From NCBI GenBank assembly GCA_036927565.1, contig JAYESD010000002.1, positions 141,801,167 through 141,865,166 on the forward strand: a stretch of 64,000 nucleotides of DNA, given 5' to 3'. This stretch comes from Tuctoria greenei. Taxonomy: Eukaryota > Streptophyta > Magnoliopsida > Poales > Poaceae. The notes below the pieces were generated by a model. It was given only the letters and a program-made list of their open reading frames with translations. It was not told the origin of the DNA and did no database searches. Below, in pieces: positions 25,514 to 37,195 of this stretch (position 1 is its first letter; every line of letters begins with the position of its first letter). A program made the position numbers and the translations under genes.

Positions 25514-28500
25514 TCTAAGACCTGCGGAAGAATGAAGCGACTTTTTGGGCAACTTCCTGGACACTTACCTTGGCATCATCCTCCTCTTCAGCAATGGGAC
25601 CTTCAAGCACCGGGTCCAAGGAGAATTGGGGGTCTCGACTCACATATCATGTCAGCACATATTCTGTGATGTTTGTATTCAAATTCTTCCCCTGTCTCAG
25701 CTGATTCGCAATGATGTTGCCCAATGCGTCGAGTTTGCCGCCAACACCATTGAGGGCCACCAGCGCTTGGTCCAAGTCCAGCTCCGTGTTGTCCGGACGT
25801 ACGGGATTGTAACCTAGCGGTGTCAGCACGTCGTTGGCCCGTCCCAAGAAGTCCCACACTTGAATGGACTCCGTCCCCTTCAAGCTCCGCGACTCCTACA
25901 GCGACTTCTGGGCAGTCCCAAGCTCTGAACCTTCATGAGCGAGGCGCTCAACCAATTTGGCATGCTGTTGCATGTTCTCAGCAACTTGCTTCTCACGATC
26001 AGTCAGCTCTGTCTCTCGAAGGTGGATACGGTTCCGCCTTTCAGCCAGGTCTTTTTCCCTGCCTTTTACTCTCTCCTCCCTAGCGGCAATGTCAGCTTCT
26101 CTTTTCGAGAGCTCCTGGCCCACCTTCCAGTACTTCTCTTTTTCCTCCTTGCTCCATAGATCCAGCTTTTTGCTGCAATCTGCCAAATTCTGCTCACCCA
26201 AAGTCAACTTCTGGGTGACCTCCACCTCTCTCTTCACCATATCATCCTGCTACTCCAGGAGTTTTTCTTCCCTCACATCAAGGTCCTCTCAACGCTTCAG
26301 GAGAATTTCATTCAATTCAGTGAGTTTTTCGTGACGCTCATCAGCAGCATCACGCCTCTCCTTGGCTTGCTTGAGGATCTCCCTGGAGTTAGCATTGAGT
26401 GCCCTGATGGCGGCTTCTTTCTCCTCTAGCAGCTTGTCCCAGTATTCCAATTGGGCCTTCTCCCTCTTAGCCCACTCCTTCTGGCCAGCCAGCCTTGTCT
26501 GTGCAAGCCTGGTCTCGAACTAGAGCTTGTTGCACCAACGCCTTAAGGTGTTGCGCTCCTCCTCCAGGGCTTTACTTTTGTGATCGAAGGCGAGCTGGAC
26601 TTGTCGGAGGCTCGAGCAGGCGTTGTATATGGACAACACCAGAGGGATAGGCTCCAGACCTAGTGGGACCAACTCCGCAGGCTCCAAAGGATTTTCCATC
26701 ACAAAAATGGGTCCCACTCTACAAGGGTGGTCCCCTGAGCTCCTGCAGCACTAGGGCCGCTCTCTGGAAGCCCTTCAACAACAGTAAAGGAAGAACCCGC
26801 TAGGGGAACTCCCACCTCTGGAGCAGAAGTTGAAGGCTCCACTGCTGGGTCTTCAGTCACCGGCTCCGAGGGTGGAGGACCTGTCGCCGGCTCTTCATGC
26901 TGCTCCAGCTCTGGTCCAGATACCTCTGGGGCAGTTTCCTCTGGGGCAACAGCCGAGGCTTCATCCAGGGCCTCTATTGCCGCTGGCCCAGACGCCAGCA
27001 CATCAGTTGCTTCCGGTTCAGCGGCCGGAGCTTCAGGCATTTCCAGCTCAGCAGCCAGACCTTAAAAAATTTCTACCCCAAGGGTCGAATCATCGACCAT
27101 CTCCGACTCAATGATCGGAGCTTCCATTGTCACTGGATCCGTGGCCAAGGCTTCGATAACTTCTAGCTCAAGGGCCGGAGCTTCTAGTGCCACCGGCTCC
27201 ATAGCTACTTCTGGTGCGGAGATCGGAGCTTTGGTGACCTTCGGTTCTGAAGCCGGAGCCTCCGACATCTCCAACTCCAGCTCCGGAACTTCAGCCTCTG
27301 GCACTGTCGCTAGAGGTACATCCTCAACTTCTACCCCGTGGTCCGGCACTACCACGGGAGCTTCAGGCATCTCTTCTGGGTCCAAGTCCACGACAGCTGG
27401 TGCTGGAGCTGCTGTGACCTCTGCCACCACTTGAGGAGGGGCTCGGTGGACGAAGCCGGAGCTTCAGCATGAGCAGCTTTAGTTGCCGCAACAGAAGCAG
27501 AAGTCCTTGAGTCCTTTCTCAATACCCTATAAATAAAGGGATGAGAGGTTTGAAGACACAATAAAAACAACATTAGCATTTTAAGGTGAGCACACAATGC
27601 TTACCTAGGGATGCTATGGTCCCAGTCGCCTCGAAACCTCTTCTTTTGAGGCCCGGAGCCAGAGCCCGTCGACTCCGGTGGGACAATGACTTCGGACCTC
27701 AGTTGACGACCACTTGCGGCAGTCGGAGTCCTCTCGGCCGGATCTTCTCTTGGTCGGGAAGAACTCCCAGACGTGGAGCTCTTAGTCGGCGCTAAAACCA
27801 GTGTTGAGTGCCCATAGCCAGCGCCTCTCGAGGACGCCCGCGCCGAAGAAGGTGCAGCCGCAGAAGACCTCCCCCGCCGAGGGTAAGGAGTTGTTGTAGA
27901 GGGAGCAGCCCTGACGGACATTCCGTCAGCAAGCTTCAGCTTCCTCTTCCGGCTGGAGGATTCTGCTGGCTCTTTGCCCTTACCGGTGACTTCAACCCTT
28001 TGGCTCGGGGCGGAGGCCGGCCCTCCTTTGGAAGCTCTGGGGATTACTACCCTGGAGATCCGGGGCCTCTCCACCTCACCAAGATCATCAAGCGCTGGCA
28101 TTGTCCTCCAGAGCTCTCTGCTGAACTCTGGCTCCATGTTCAGAGGAAGGAAAGCTGCTGGTGGAACTAAGTCATCACCTTCGATGTCTATCCCATGCTG
28201 AAATTTCTTGAGGTGAAGCTTCAGAGCTTCATCATCCAAATTGGACTTCAGACCGTTCTCAATCCGGTTGTCATCCATCACGCTGTTGAGAGCCCAGGCG
28301 AGCTTCTCCCTATTCCTCAGCGAAGCCCATCTGTTGACCAGGAAGTTGCAGAAGACCATCTGGGGGGTTACTCCACCCTCCACGCACTCTCGGATCCTGG
28401 ACAAGATTGGGTTGAAGGCCTCCGACAGCTTCAGAACTACATTCCAGGCCTCGGTGTCGACATTGGGGAGACCTTGGGGCAGCTCCAACCTCTCGTGCTC

Positions 28501-28991
28501 CTCCACCGCAATGATGACCCAGTCCTTCTTCCAGTCGTCCCACTTGCCGGAAGGGAATGACTTCAAATATTTGAAGGGACAGTTCTTGCGCTTCACGAAA
28601 TAGTAGAAGCCAAGAGGCTCTGCCCCCTTATTGGTGGTGTGGATTGTGAAGAAGGATCAGAAAAGCTCAATGCATGGGGGGGGACACCCACCCACATTTC
28701 ACAAAAGTGGACAAATGTTGACACCAACAGAAGGGAATGGAGGCCAAGATGATACACCTGGAGATCATAGAAGTCTAGCAGCATCAAGAGAAAGCTTGAA
28801 AAAGGTGGGATCAATCCCACCATGGCGTTCGCTAAGAAGTACACCACGTCGCCATTGCGCTCCTTCTTGAATGGGAGCTTGCCGGCGCGAACCAAGTGGT
28901 TGAAGAAATCACTGGACCACCCCATGTAGGTCCGGACCTTCTTCAGATCGTCATCGCTTTAGAGGTGGCTCTTGGGAAGACCCAACTCCAT
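25514..28991 (-). pseudogene. Antisense gene of Gypsy A (gypsy-type transposon domain, coiled coil)
   Basis: Lies on the strand opposite to gag-pol. ATG at 28991 (MELGLPKSHL). The N-terminal part (about 28925-28600) has GKLPFKKERNGDVVYFLA and HSLLLVSTFVHFCEMWVGVP. This resembles the plant 'putative gypsy type transposon' family (Pfam Transposase_28, from memory). A middle domain is open 28596-27605 with a basic Ser/Lys tail. A 78-bp intron (27527-27604) joins to an acidic Pro-Glu-Ala region (27430-26700), then a Lys/Glu coiled coil (26700-25600). Broken by a stop after MELGLPKSHL, a 9-G run at 28676-28684 that shifts the frame, and later shifts. Function unknown. Confidence 0.82.
27527..27604 (-). 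other. Intron of the Gypsy A antisense gene
   Basis: Minus strand: donor ctag|gtaagc, acceptor tttatttatag|ggtatt, 78 bp, T-rich before the acceptor. Splicing joins ...DHSIPR to VLRKDSRTSASVAA in one frame; without splicing a stop follows immediately (UAA within gtaagc). An intron of the same length and position is present in Gypsy C at 35089-35166. Confidence 0.78.
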
Positions 28992-29530
28992 CACGGCAAA
29001 GCGGAGCAAAGGAAGGGAAGCTAGGCGGAGTTTGGGAGGCTCTGAGCGCAAATTTGATTGAAAGGCATAAAGAGTCCTCAAACCGTGCACACTTTCCTTC
29101 TTAAGTAAGCCTCCGTGACGCTTGGATGAAAACTGCAACGAGAGTGAAATTACTTTTCGAAAAGTCTACCCCGTCAATGACGAATGGGCCTGGGGCCACC
29201 CCAATGAGGATATCGAGGTTCTTACCCTAGGCGAACCGTTGTCATGATGAGCGGCGGGAAACCCAAAGACGGCACCCTGACAGGGCGCGCGGAACCAATA
29301 CAGTTTTCATATTAGGAACCGGCGACCTTTAATTGCGTAAGATCTGCACTCAAAGATCTTATCTGCAGCATTCATAACAAGCCACACGTCGATGGTTCAC
29401 TCATGGACCATCGCTTTAACGGCATATCAGAAGACTTTTGAAGTTGAAGTGCGGGAATCGAGAATGGCCCCACCTCCGGTCGAATAACTTAACCCAAAGG
29501 GTTTCTCCCAAAGGTGGGCCCGGGGGCCAC
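28992..29530. other. Region between antisense gene start and Gypsy A 3' LTR
   Basis: Noncoding. It presumably holds the promoter and leader of the antisense gene, but no clear TATA box is seen. The last 20 bp (aaaggtgggcccgggggcca) are the polypurine tract for plus-strand priming of Gypsy A. Confidence 0.55.
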
Positions 29531-30383
29531 TGTCAGTACCCTGCGTACCGGGTACCCCGCGATACCGCAAGAAGTGCAAGGAAGTTCCACCTATCAGGGA
29601 CGAAGGTCTCCTCAGGCCCCACATGTCACATTGCACCGGACCCGCTCCTCTCATATGGGTAGCTCCTGGGTTGACACGTGTAAAAGAAGATCGGAACTAA
29701 ACTCCCAACGTAGGGAAGCTTCGGTGTCAACACCTGTACGACCCTAGACCTAATCCCCAGCAGAGAGGAGCTCTGGTGCCGCCACGTGCATAGCAGCCCC
29801 GGACCTACCCTCCCGCAAGAGAAAGCTCCGGATCTGCCACGAGTGAAGCCTCCAAACCTACTTTACCTACGAATGCATTGGCGGATCTCTTTCTGCACAG
29901 ACAATCAAGAGTCAGTTAAAGCAATAGTTACAAGATCTGATTACGTGTCATTAATACAATATTAAGGACACACAATCAGTGCATTGTTAATAGGGATAAC
30001 GCGGCTATAAAGGCACATTATCACACTATTAATCATGCTTAATACCCTTAGACAGTGTATTAGGCCATTAAATACGCTGGGGCCACATGTCAGGTCAGGA
30101 AAACTCTGTAACGGTCAGTCCTTAGATTAAAAAAGAGTTGTGCCGCATGATACAAAAGTGATTCCGGCTGAGGCAGGCTGACTCGCATACAAGCGCTACA
30201 GTCACATACAATACAACAACTCAAACCCCGTAGAGTAGGGTGTTACGCTCAAGCGGCCCGAACCATGTAAAAACCTTCGTGTCCCCATCTTGTTCTTGAT
30301 CTCTGCGTGCCCCAGTCGAAACGAGAACCTTCGCGGGCTACTTTTGGTAGTATCGGGGGAAGTGTCGTAGGAACACTTCGAAA
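29531..30383 (+). repeat. Gypsy A 3' LTR
   Basis: 853 bp, tgtcagtaccc to cacttcgaaa. The terminal CA is mutated to AA. Followed by the target copy aatat (30384-30388). Confidence 0.93.
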
Positions 30384-30388
30384 AATAT

Positions 30389-31614
30389 GCTTGACAACTT
30401 TAATTATGAGAATTTGGATGGTACTAAGATGATGATTAAGTTAGCAGCATGGAACTTAGGAGATCTAAGCAAGCACGGTTTTGATGAATGGTTTGGATGG
30501 TACAGTGGTTTTTCTTGTCTTAGATCTAAGGACCGGTTCATGCAAATATATGCCAGGACAACAGTGCCACCACAAGGCCAAGTATGGGTGCAGCGTAGCC
30601 GAGTAATTAGGTGTGCTACTAGTATTGTATGGACTATTGGATAGCGCGGGGAATGGGAGTCGAGTAGGGCTACCCTGGGATCTGCATGGCACACGAGGGG
30701 GCCCGTGGGTGGGAGAATGGAGATTCAAGCCTGCCGGTGAAACCTTAGTGGGTCCGTACATACTAGTAGTCCCTTTTGAAAGGCTATTTTGTGATCTCTT
30801 GGCCACACACCTATGGAAGTGTGATAACGCATAATAGAGGTTCTTTAGTCACCGAAAGGTGATGAGTGATGAAATCACGAATATGTGGGTAAAGTGGTAC
30901 AACCTCTGCAGAGTATTAAAAACTATCATGATAGACGTGCTCTCGGTCACGAGCACCTGGACAACTTCCATGATTAGAATTGGACTTGGGTTTTGAGATG
31001 GTTCGGTATGGGATTGGTTATGTCATATGAGTATGGGTTATTATGAGAAGTTATGAAATTGGCACATGGTTATGATATTAATTGTTGGATGATTATAGAT
31101 GAGGAATGATGGTAAAAGAGTATGTTGGACATGAATTATGATAATTACTTGGGGTATGATGGGAATTAATATCACATAGACATGATAGGCTGCTTTTACA
31201 TGTTTATAAAATGTATTTTTTTGCAATTATCCATTATACTTCCATCCTTTTGTTTAGCTACATGTCATCTATTCCCACACTTGTTGAGTACGACATGTAC
31301 TCACCCTTGCAGTTCCCTCACCAACAGCTACAGGAGATACTTGGGAGTACCCTGAGGATCATGTGGGGTATTAGGTTGCGTACCACCATCAATTGCCTGT
31401 GGAATGGAGTCATGCTACTTAGTTTACTTTCCGTTGCAATAATTAGAGTCTTGTCATTCATGAACTATTGGATTGTTGTAATAAGGTACTTATTTACTAT
31501 TTGAGAGGTAGTTAAATTCTTTATATCGTTTGTGATGCATCCGTGTATGTGTGTTGAACATTCTGGGCACACATATGCGTTACACTTGGTTCATATTCGG
31601 AACCGGGTGTCACA
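30389..31614 (+). repeat. Gypsy D 5' LTR, second part
   Basis: Continues the LTR begun at 16187 after removal of Gypsy A. It includes the gttgagtacgacatgtactcacc and aggagatacttggg phrases typical of Tekay/Del LTRs. It ends ggaaccgggtgtcaca. No coding. Confidence 0.8.
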
Positions 31615-31617
31615 AAT

Positions 31618-31629
31618 TTGTATCAAAGC
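31618..31629 (+). other. Primer-binding site of Gypsy D
   Basis: ttgtatcaaagc, two mismatches from the initiator-Met-type tggtatcagagc, 3 bp after the LTR. The following cgcgttgactgtaggacgca is the usual sequence after this PBS in Del-type elements. Confidence 0.75.
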
Positions 31630-32024
31630 CGCGTTGACTGTAGGACGCAAGCCTAGGTGAAATGGATACTCTAGAGCACATAGGAACACTCCTCTAATTT
31701 GCTATTTTTGAAATTTCTTGCTGCTGTTTTTACTTCGTCATTTCAGCCACCAAAAAGTGTCGTGTGACGCTGCATTTCCATTGCAAATTTCAGCCATGTC
31801 TTATGTTGCTCGCTGCTGTTTTTGCCGCTTAAATCTTTGCGTAAAGTGTGTGTTTTGCTGCTGTTATGTGTGGGTAAAATTATTGTGTTGGCTGCTGCAT
31901 TTTCTTCCTCTTTTTTCCTTTCTTTTGAACAGCTGCACCGCTCTTTTCCCATTATTTTGGCTGCTGCAATTTTCAGATTTATGTTACATTATTCCCTCCT
32001 CTAATGTACTCTTGTTTTCTATAG
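31630..32024 (+). other. Gypsy D leader
   Basis: T-rich untranslated leader (gctgctgtttttgcc phrases). No convincing ORF. Confidence 0.5.
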
Positions 32025-32318
32025 ATGTTGATCACTAGTAGTACAGCATGCAAGAGCGCTTGTCCGCCGCCCCTTGGAGGTGGGCTTAACCTTGTTGAGC
32101 TTGACAAGCCGAAGCAAGAGGGGGAGAATATCAAGCCCCAGGATGAGGAAGCTAACCAGTCGAAAACTATGGAGGAGGATCCGGAGGAGTATGAGCCGTA
32201 TGAGGAGGATATGGATGAGGATCCTAATGAGGAGTACTACGTACCAGCTTCAGATGAGGAGGAAAATGGAGGTGAAGATGGAGGGGGATCACAACCCGGT
32301 GCAAATGAGAATGGACAC
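32025..32318 (+). pseudogene. Gypsy D pre-gag ORF, 5' part
   Basis: Opens MLITSSTACKSACPPPL and becomes strongly acidic (EEDPEEYEPYEEDMDEDP). Gypsy C interrupts it after ...GANENGH. The reading frame continues at 56814 with NSPEFPQVEEIW. No domain recognised; it lies before the true gag (57891). It is either an extra ORF or an old gag relative. Confidence 0.65.
32314..32318 (+). repeat. Target-site duplication of Gypsy C, left copy
   Basis: gacac, matching 56809-56813 exactly. Together they date the whole 24-kb block 32319-56808 as one nested insertion. Confidence 0.92.
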
Positions 32319-33168
32319 TGTTGAAGCGTACGAACGACACTTCCTCCGGTACTACTAAATTGTAGCCCACGAATGTTCTTGTATCGATTTGGGCACACGG
32401 AGATCAGAAACAAGAAGGTGACACATATGATTTACGTGATTCTGGCCGCCTGAGCATAATACCCTACTCCACGGGGTGTGTGTTGTTGTATTGAGGGTTT
32501 CAGTCTCGCTTGTGTGCGTCTCAGCTTAGATTAGCCTACCATGTACCATGTGGCACAGTCCTCTTATAGTCTAAGGACTGGTCATTACAACATTTGCCTG
32601 GCCCAACATGTGGCCCTGGCGTATTTAATAGCCTAATACACAGTCTATGAGTATTAACCGTGATTAATAGTGTGATAACGTGTCTTAATGGCAGCGTTAT
32701 CCCTATTAACAACCCACTGATCATGTGTCATTAATGTAGCATTAATGACACATAATCATGTCTTGTAAATGTCGCTTTAACTGTCCCTTGAATGTCCCTG
32801 CTATGGGAGATCCGCCTGTGTTCCCGTTGGTGTCGTAGGTCTGTAGGCTCCACACGTGGCAGCTTTGGAGCTTCCCTTTGTAGGGAGATAGGTCTGGAGC
32901 TGTTATACACGTGGTGGCACCGGACATCTTCTCTTTTGGGGGTTAGGTCCGGGATCATTATCCACGTGTCAATCCCAGAGCTTCCCTGTATGGGGAGTTT
33001 AGCTCCAGTCTTATATCACACGTGTCAATCCTGGAGCTACCCATATGAGGAGGGCAGGTCCAGTGCCGTGTGACACGTGGGGCATGAGGAAACCTTCAAC
33101 TCTGACAGGTGGAACTCTCTTGCACTTCTTGCGGTACCAATGGGGTACCCGGTACGCAGGTATGGACA
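32319..33168 (-). repeat. Gypsy C 3' LTR
   Basis: 850 bp, genome-left end tgttgaagcgtacg, right end ggtatggaca. A polypurine tract (minus strand, gtgtcccccgggcccacctc region) adjoins on the right. TATA-like ctataagag on the minus strand near 32570. Confidence 0.92.
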
Positions 33169-33705
33169 GTGTCCCCCGGGCCCACCTCTGGGAGAAACCC
33201 ATTGAGTTAAGTTATTCTATCAGAGGTGGGGTCATCCTCAATTCCCGCACTGCAACTTCAAAGGTCTTCTGATGTGCCGTTGGGGCGGTGGTTCGGGGTT
33301 AAACCATCACCTTGTGGCTTGTTTTGAATGTAGCATATGAGATCTTTGAGTGCGGATCTCATGCAATTGAAGGTCGCCGGTTCCCAATACAGAAACTGTA
33401 TCGGTTCCGAGCGCCTTGTCAGGCTGCCAACTTTGGGTTTCCCGCCACCCATCATGACAACGGTTCGCCTGGGGTAATAACCTCGACGTCTTCGCCGGGG
33501 TGGCCCGGGCCCATTCGTCATTGACGGGGTAGATTTTTGAAATGTGGCTTTGCTCTCATTGCGGTTTCAATCCAAGCGTCGCGGAGGCTTACTTAAGAGG
33601 GAAAGTATGCACGGTTTGGTGACTCTTTACACTTTCGATCAAACTCGCGCTCAGAGCCTCCCAAACTTCGCCTAGCTTTCCCTTCTCTTGCCCCACTTTG
33701 CCGCG
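33169..33705. other. Gypsy C 3' untranslated region and upstream region of the antisense gene
   Basis: No coding. It begins with the complement of the polypurine tract and ends at the antisense-gene ATG. A weak TATA-like ttacttaagaggg (about 33590) precedes a pyrimidine-rich leader (33675-33700). A promoter for the plus-strand antisense gene would be expected here, but this is inference. Confidence 0.45.
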
Positions 33706-36700
33706 ATGGAGTTAGGTCTTCCTAAAAGTCGCATCAAGAACAAGGATGATCTGATGAAGCTTCAGACCTACATGGGGTGGTCCAGCGACTCCTTCAACCA
33801 CTTGATTCGCGTCGGCAAGCTCCCCTTCAAGAAGGAGCGCAACGGTGACATGTTGTACTTCTTAGCGTACGCCATGGTGGGACTGATCCCACCTTTTTCA
33901 AGCTTCATCTTGATGCTGCTGGACTTTTACGGCCTCCAACTACATCATCTAGGCCCCCATTCTCTTTTACTGGTGGCAACTTTCGTCCACTTCTGCGAGA
34001 TGTGGGTGGGTGTTCCCCCCTGCATCGAGCTGTTCTGGACCTTCTTCACGGTCCATACCACCGGCAAGGGGACTGAGCTTCTTGGTTTCTACTACTTCGT
34101 GAAGCGCAAGAACTGTCCCTTCAAGTACTTGAAGTCGTCCCCCTTCGACAAATGGGATGACTGGAAGAAATATTGGGTCGTCATTGCCACGAAGGGGATA
34201 GGCTGGAGCTGCCCTAGGGACTCCCCAATGTCGAGACCGACGCCTGGAATGTAGCTCTGAAGCTGTCGGATGCGTTTAAGCGCGTCCTGGCCAGAATCCA
34301 AGAATGTGTGGAGGGTGTAGTGACCCCCCAGGTGGTCTTTGGGAATTTCTTGGCGAACAAGTCGGCTCCGCTGAGGAGAAGGGGGAAGCTCACATGGGCC
34401 TTCAATAGTGTGATGGATGACGATCGGATTGAAACCGGTCTAAACTCCAACTTAGATGATGAAGCTTTGAAGCCCCATCTCAAGAAACTTCAGCACGGGT
34501 TGGTCACCGATGACGCCTTGACTCCGCCGGCTGCTTTCCTACCTCTGAACATGATTCCAGAGGTCATCAGAGAGCTCCGAATGAAGATGTCGGTGCTAGA
34601 TGACCTTGGTGAGGTGGAGAAGTACAGGCCCTCCAGGGTTGTAATCCCCGGAGCTTCCGAAGAGGTGGTCACCCCTGCTCCGAGCCAGAGGGTTGATGAC
34701 TTCAGCAAGGGCAAGGGCAAGGAACCAGCCGAATCTTCCAGTCGGAAGAGAAAGTTGAGGCATGCTGGTGGGAGCTCCGTCAAGTCTACTCTGGCGACAA
34801 CAGCCCCATCTCCCTGGCGAGGGATATCTTCGTCGGCAACTCATCCTCGGGTTCAATCGTCTTCAAAAGGTGCTAGATCCAGACAATCGACTCAGGTCCC
34901 GGTGCCAGCTAAGGGCTCTAGGTCTGGAGGTTCTTCCCAGTCGAGGGAAGTTCTGGCCGAGAAGACTCCAGCTACTGCGGGTGGCCCCCGACAAAGGTCT
35001 AAAGTTGTTGTCCCACCAAACTTGGTGGGCTATAACTCCAGGCCTCAGAGAAAGAGGTTTCGTGCCGATTGGGCAGTAGCATCCGCAGGTGAGCATCGTG
35101 GACTTGCCTTGAAATGCAAATCTTGTTTTTATTATGTTCTTAATTTTCTCATCCCTTTATTTTCAGGGTGTCAAAAGAATCCAAAGCTTTAGCATCGGTC
35201 GCAGCGACTGGGGCTGCACAAGCTGAAGCTTTGGCTTCAATCATTGAGCCTCCTCAAGTGGTGGCTGAAGACACAGCAGCTCCGACGCTAGCTGTCATGG
35301 ACTTGGATCCGGAAGAGACGCCAGGAGCTCCCGTGGTAGCTCCGAACCACGGGGGAGAAATTGTTGAAGATGCACCACCAACAATAGCACTAGAGGCTAA
35401 GGCTCCAGTGTGGGAGTTGGAGGTGTCGGAAGCTTCGGTGATAGAGCCAGAGGCAACCGAGGCTCCAATCCCTGCGCTGGAGGTAGTTGCCGGATCGGTA
35501 GCGCCAAAAGCTCCGACACTTGAGCCGGAGGTTGTTGAAGCTCTTGTCGCTCAGTCGGAGGCGATTGAAGCTCCGGCCACTGAGCCGGAGATGGTTGAAG
35601 CTCCGGTCGCAGAGCCAGAAGTTGTTGAAGGTCCGGTTGCTGAGCTGGAGATGCTTGAAGATCCAGCCACTGAGCCGGATGTGGCTAGTGCACCAGCACT
35701 TGAGCCAGTAGTGGGAGTGGCACCAGGTGAAGCTCCAATCATCACCCCAGAAGTAATTGCTCCGGAGGTGTCCATGCTGGAGCCAGAACACCATGAAGAG
35801 GCAGCGATAGGCTCTCCACCTGCAAAGCTGGCAACTGAAGACCCAAAAGCAGGAACTTCGACTTCTTCTCTGGAGGTGGAAGTTCCCCCGGTGGGATCTT
35901 CCTCAACAGCAACCGAGGAGTTCCTGTTGGGTGGCCCTAATGCCACAGAAGCTCAGGGAACAATTCTTGTAGAGTGGGACCTTATTTTTGTCATGGAGAA
36001 TCCCCTGGAACCAGCGGAGATGACCCCAGCAGGCCCGGAGCCTATCCCCTTGGCGTTGTCCATAGACAATGCCTGCTCAAACCTTTGACAAGTTCAGCTC
36101 GCCTTTGATCATGACAGCAAGGTTCTTGAAGAGGAGCGCCACACCTTGAGGTGTTGGCGCAACAGGCTCCACGTCGAGACCAAGCTTGCACAGACAAGGC
36201 TTGCTGATCAGAAGGAGTGGAACAAGAGGGAGATGGCCCGGATGGAATACTGGGGCAAGCTGCTGGAGGAGAAGTAAGCCACCATCAGGGCCCTCGATGC
36301 TAATTCTTGAGATATTCTCGAGTGTGCTAAGGAGAGGAGTGATGTTGTTGATGAGCGTCACAGCAATCTCACTGCTTTAAATGAGATCCTCCAGAAGCGT
36401 CGAGTGGACCTAGATGCGAGGGAAGAAAAACTCCTAGAGCAATAGGAGGATATTTTGAAAAGGGAGGAGGGGGTCACCCAGAAATTGACTCTGGATGAGC
36501 AAAATATGGCAAATAGCACAAAAAAGTTGGATCTGTGGAGTGAGGAGGAAAAGGAAAAGTACTGGAAGCTGGGGCAGAAGCTCTCGAAAAGGGAGGCTGA
36601 TATTGCCGCTAGAGAAGGGAAAGTGAGGGGCAAGGAGAAGGACCTGGCCGAATGGCGGAACCGCATCCACCTCCGAGAGACAGAGCTAACCAACCGCGAA

Positions 36701-37195
36701 AAGCAGGTTGCTGAGAGCATGCAGCAACATGCCAAAGTGGTGGAATGCCTCGTTCGAGAAGGTTCGGAGCTTGCGGCCACCCGGAGGTCACTAGAGGAGC
36801 TGCGGAGTTTGAGGGAGACCGAGTCCATACAAGTGTGGGACTTCTTGGGGCAAGCTAACAACGCGTTGACGCTGCTAGGCTTCAGTTGAGTGCGTCCAGA
36901 CAATCTGGAGCTGGAGCTGGACCGAGCACTTGTGGCCCTCAATGCTGCTGGCGGCAAACTTGACACAATGGGTGATGTCATTGTGGACCAGCTGGAGACA
37001 GAGGGAATTCTTTGGCCACGAACGTAGCAGAGTATGTGTTGTCGTGTTACGTGAGGCGAGATCCTCAATTCTCTCTTGAGCCGATGCTCAAAGGCCCCAT
37101 TGCTAAAGAGGAGAATGCCACCAAGGCCAGCGTTCAAGAAGTTGCCAAGAGGGTTGCCTCATTCTTCTGCAGGACTTTGATCCTCCAGCAGTAAG
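33706..37195 (+). pseudogene. Antisense gene of Gypsy C (two exons)
   Basis: Better preserved than the Gypsy A copy and opposite to gag-pol. ATG 33706 (MELGLPKSRIKNKDD). The gypsy-type transposon domain is at about residues 20-125 (VGKLPFKKERNGDMLYFLAY, HSLLLVATFVHFCEMWVGVP). Then FVKRKNCPFKYLK and a frameshift near 34195. Exon 1 ends 35088 after a Ser/Lys-rich basic stretch. The intron is 35089-35166. Exon 2 has an acidic decapeptide-repeat region (about 35270-36060) and a coiled coil (36080-37000: KYWKLGQKLSKREADIAARE, KEKDLAEWRNRIHLRETEL). It ends ...LILQQ-stop. A 1-bp loss before the splice site and several stops disable it. The basic and coiled-coil parts suggest nucleic-acid or self-association, unproven. 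Confidence 0.85.
35089..35166 (+). other. Intron of the Gypsy C antisense gene
   Basis: Donor gcag|gtgagc, acceptor ctttattttcag|ggtg, 78 bp, the same length and place as in Gypsy A. Here the exon 1 frame is one base short (gggcagtagc against gggaccatagc in A), so the spliced frames no longer match. Confidence 0.78.

Larger units (their letters stand above)
17518..30383 (+). mobile_element. Gypsy A, complete Tat-lineage element
   Basis: 12,866 bp bounded by LTRs 17518-18371 and 29531-30383, with perfect 5-bp target duplications aatat (17513-17517, 30384-30388). Order: LTR, PBS, gag, protease, RT, RNase H, second RNase H, integrase, noncoding repeats, antisense gene, polypurine tract, LTR. 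LTRs differ at about 9 percent over the first 220 bp compared by eye, so the insertion is old. Stops and frameshifts disable all ORFs. It sits inside the LTR of Gypsy D. Confidence 0.95.
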
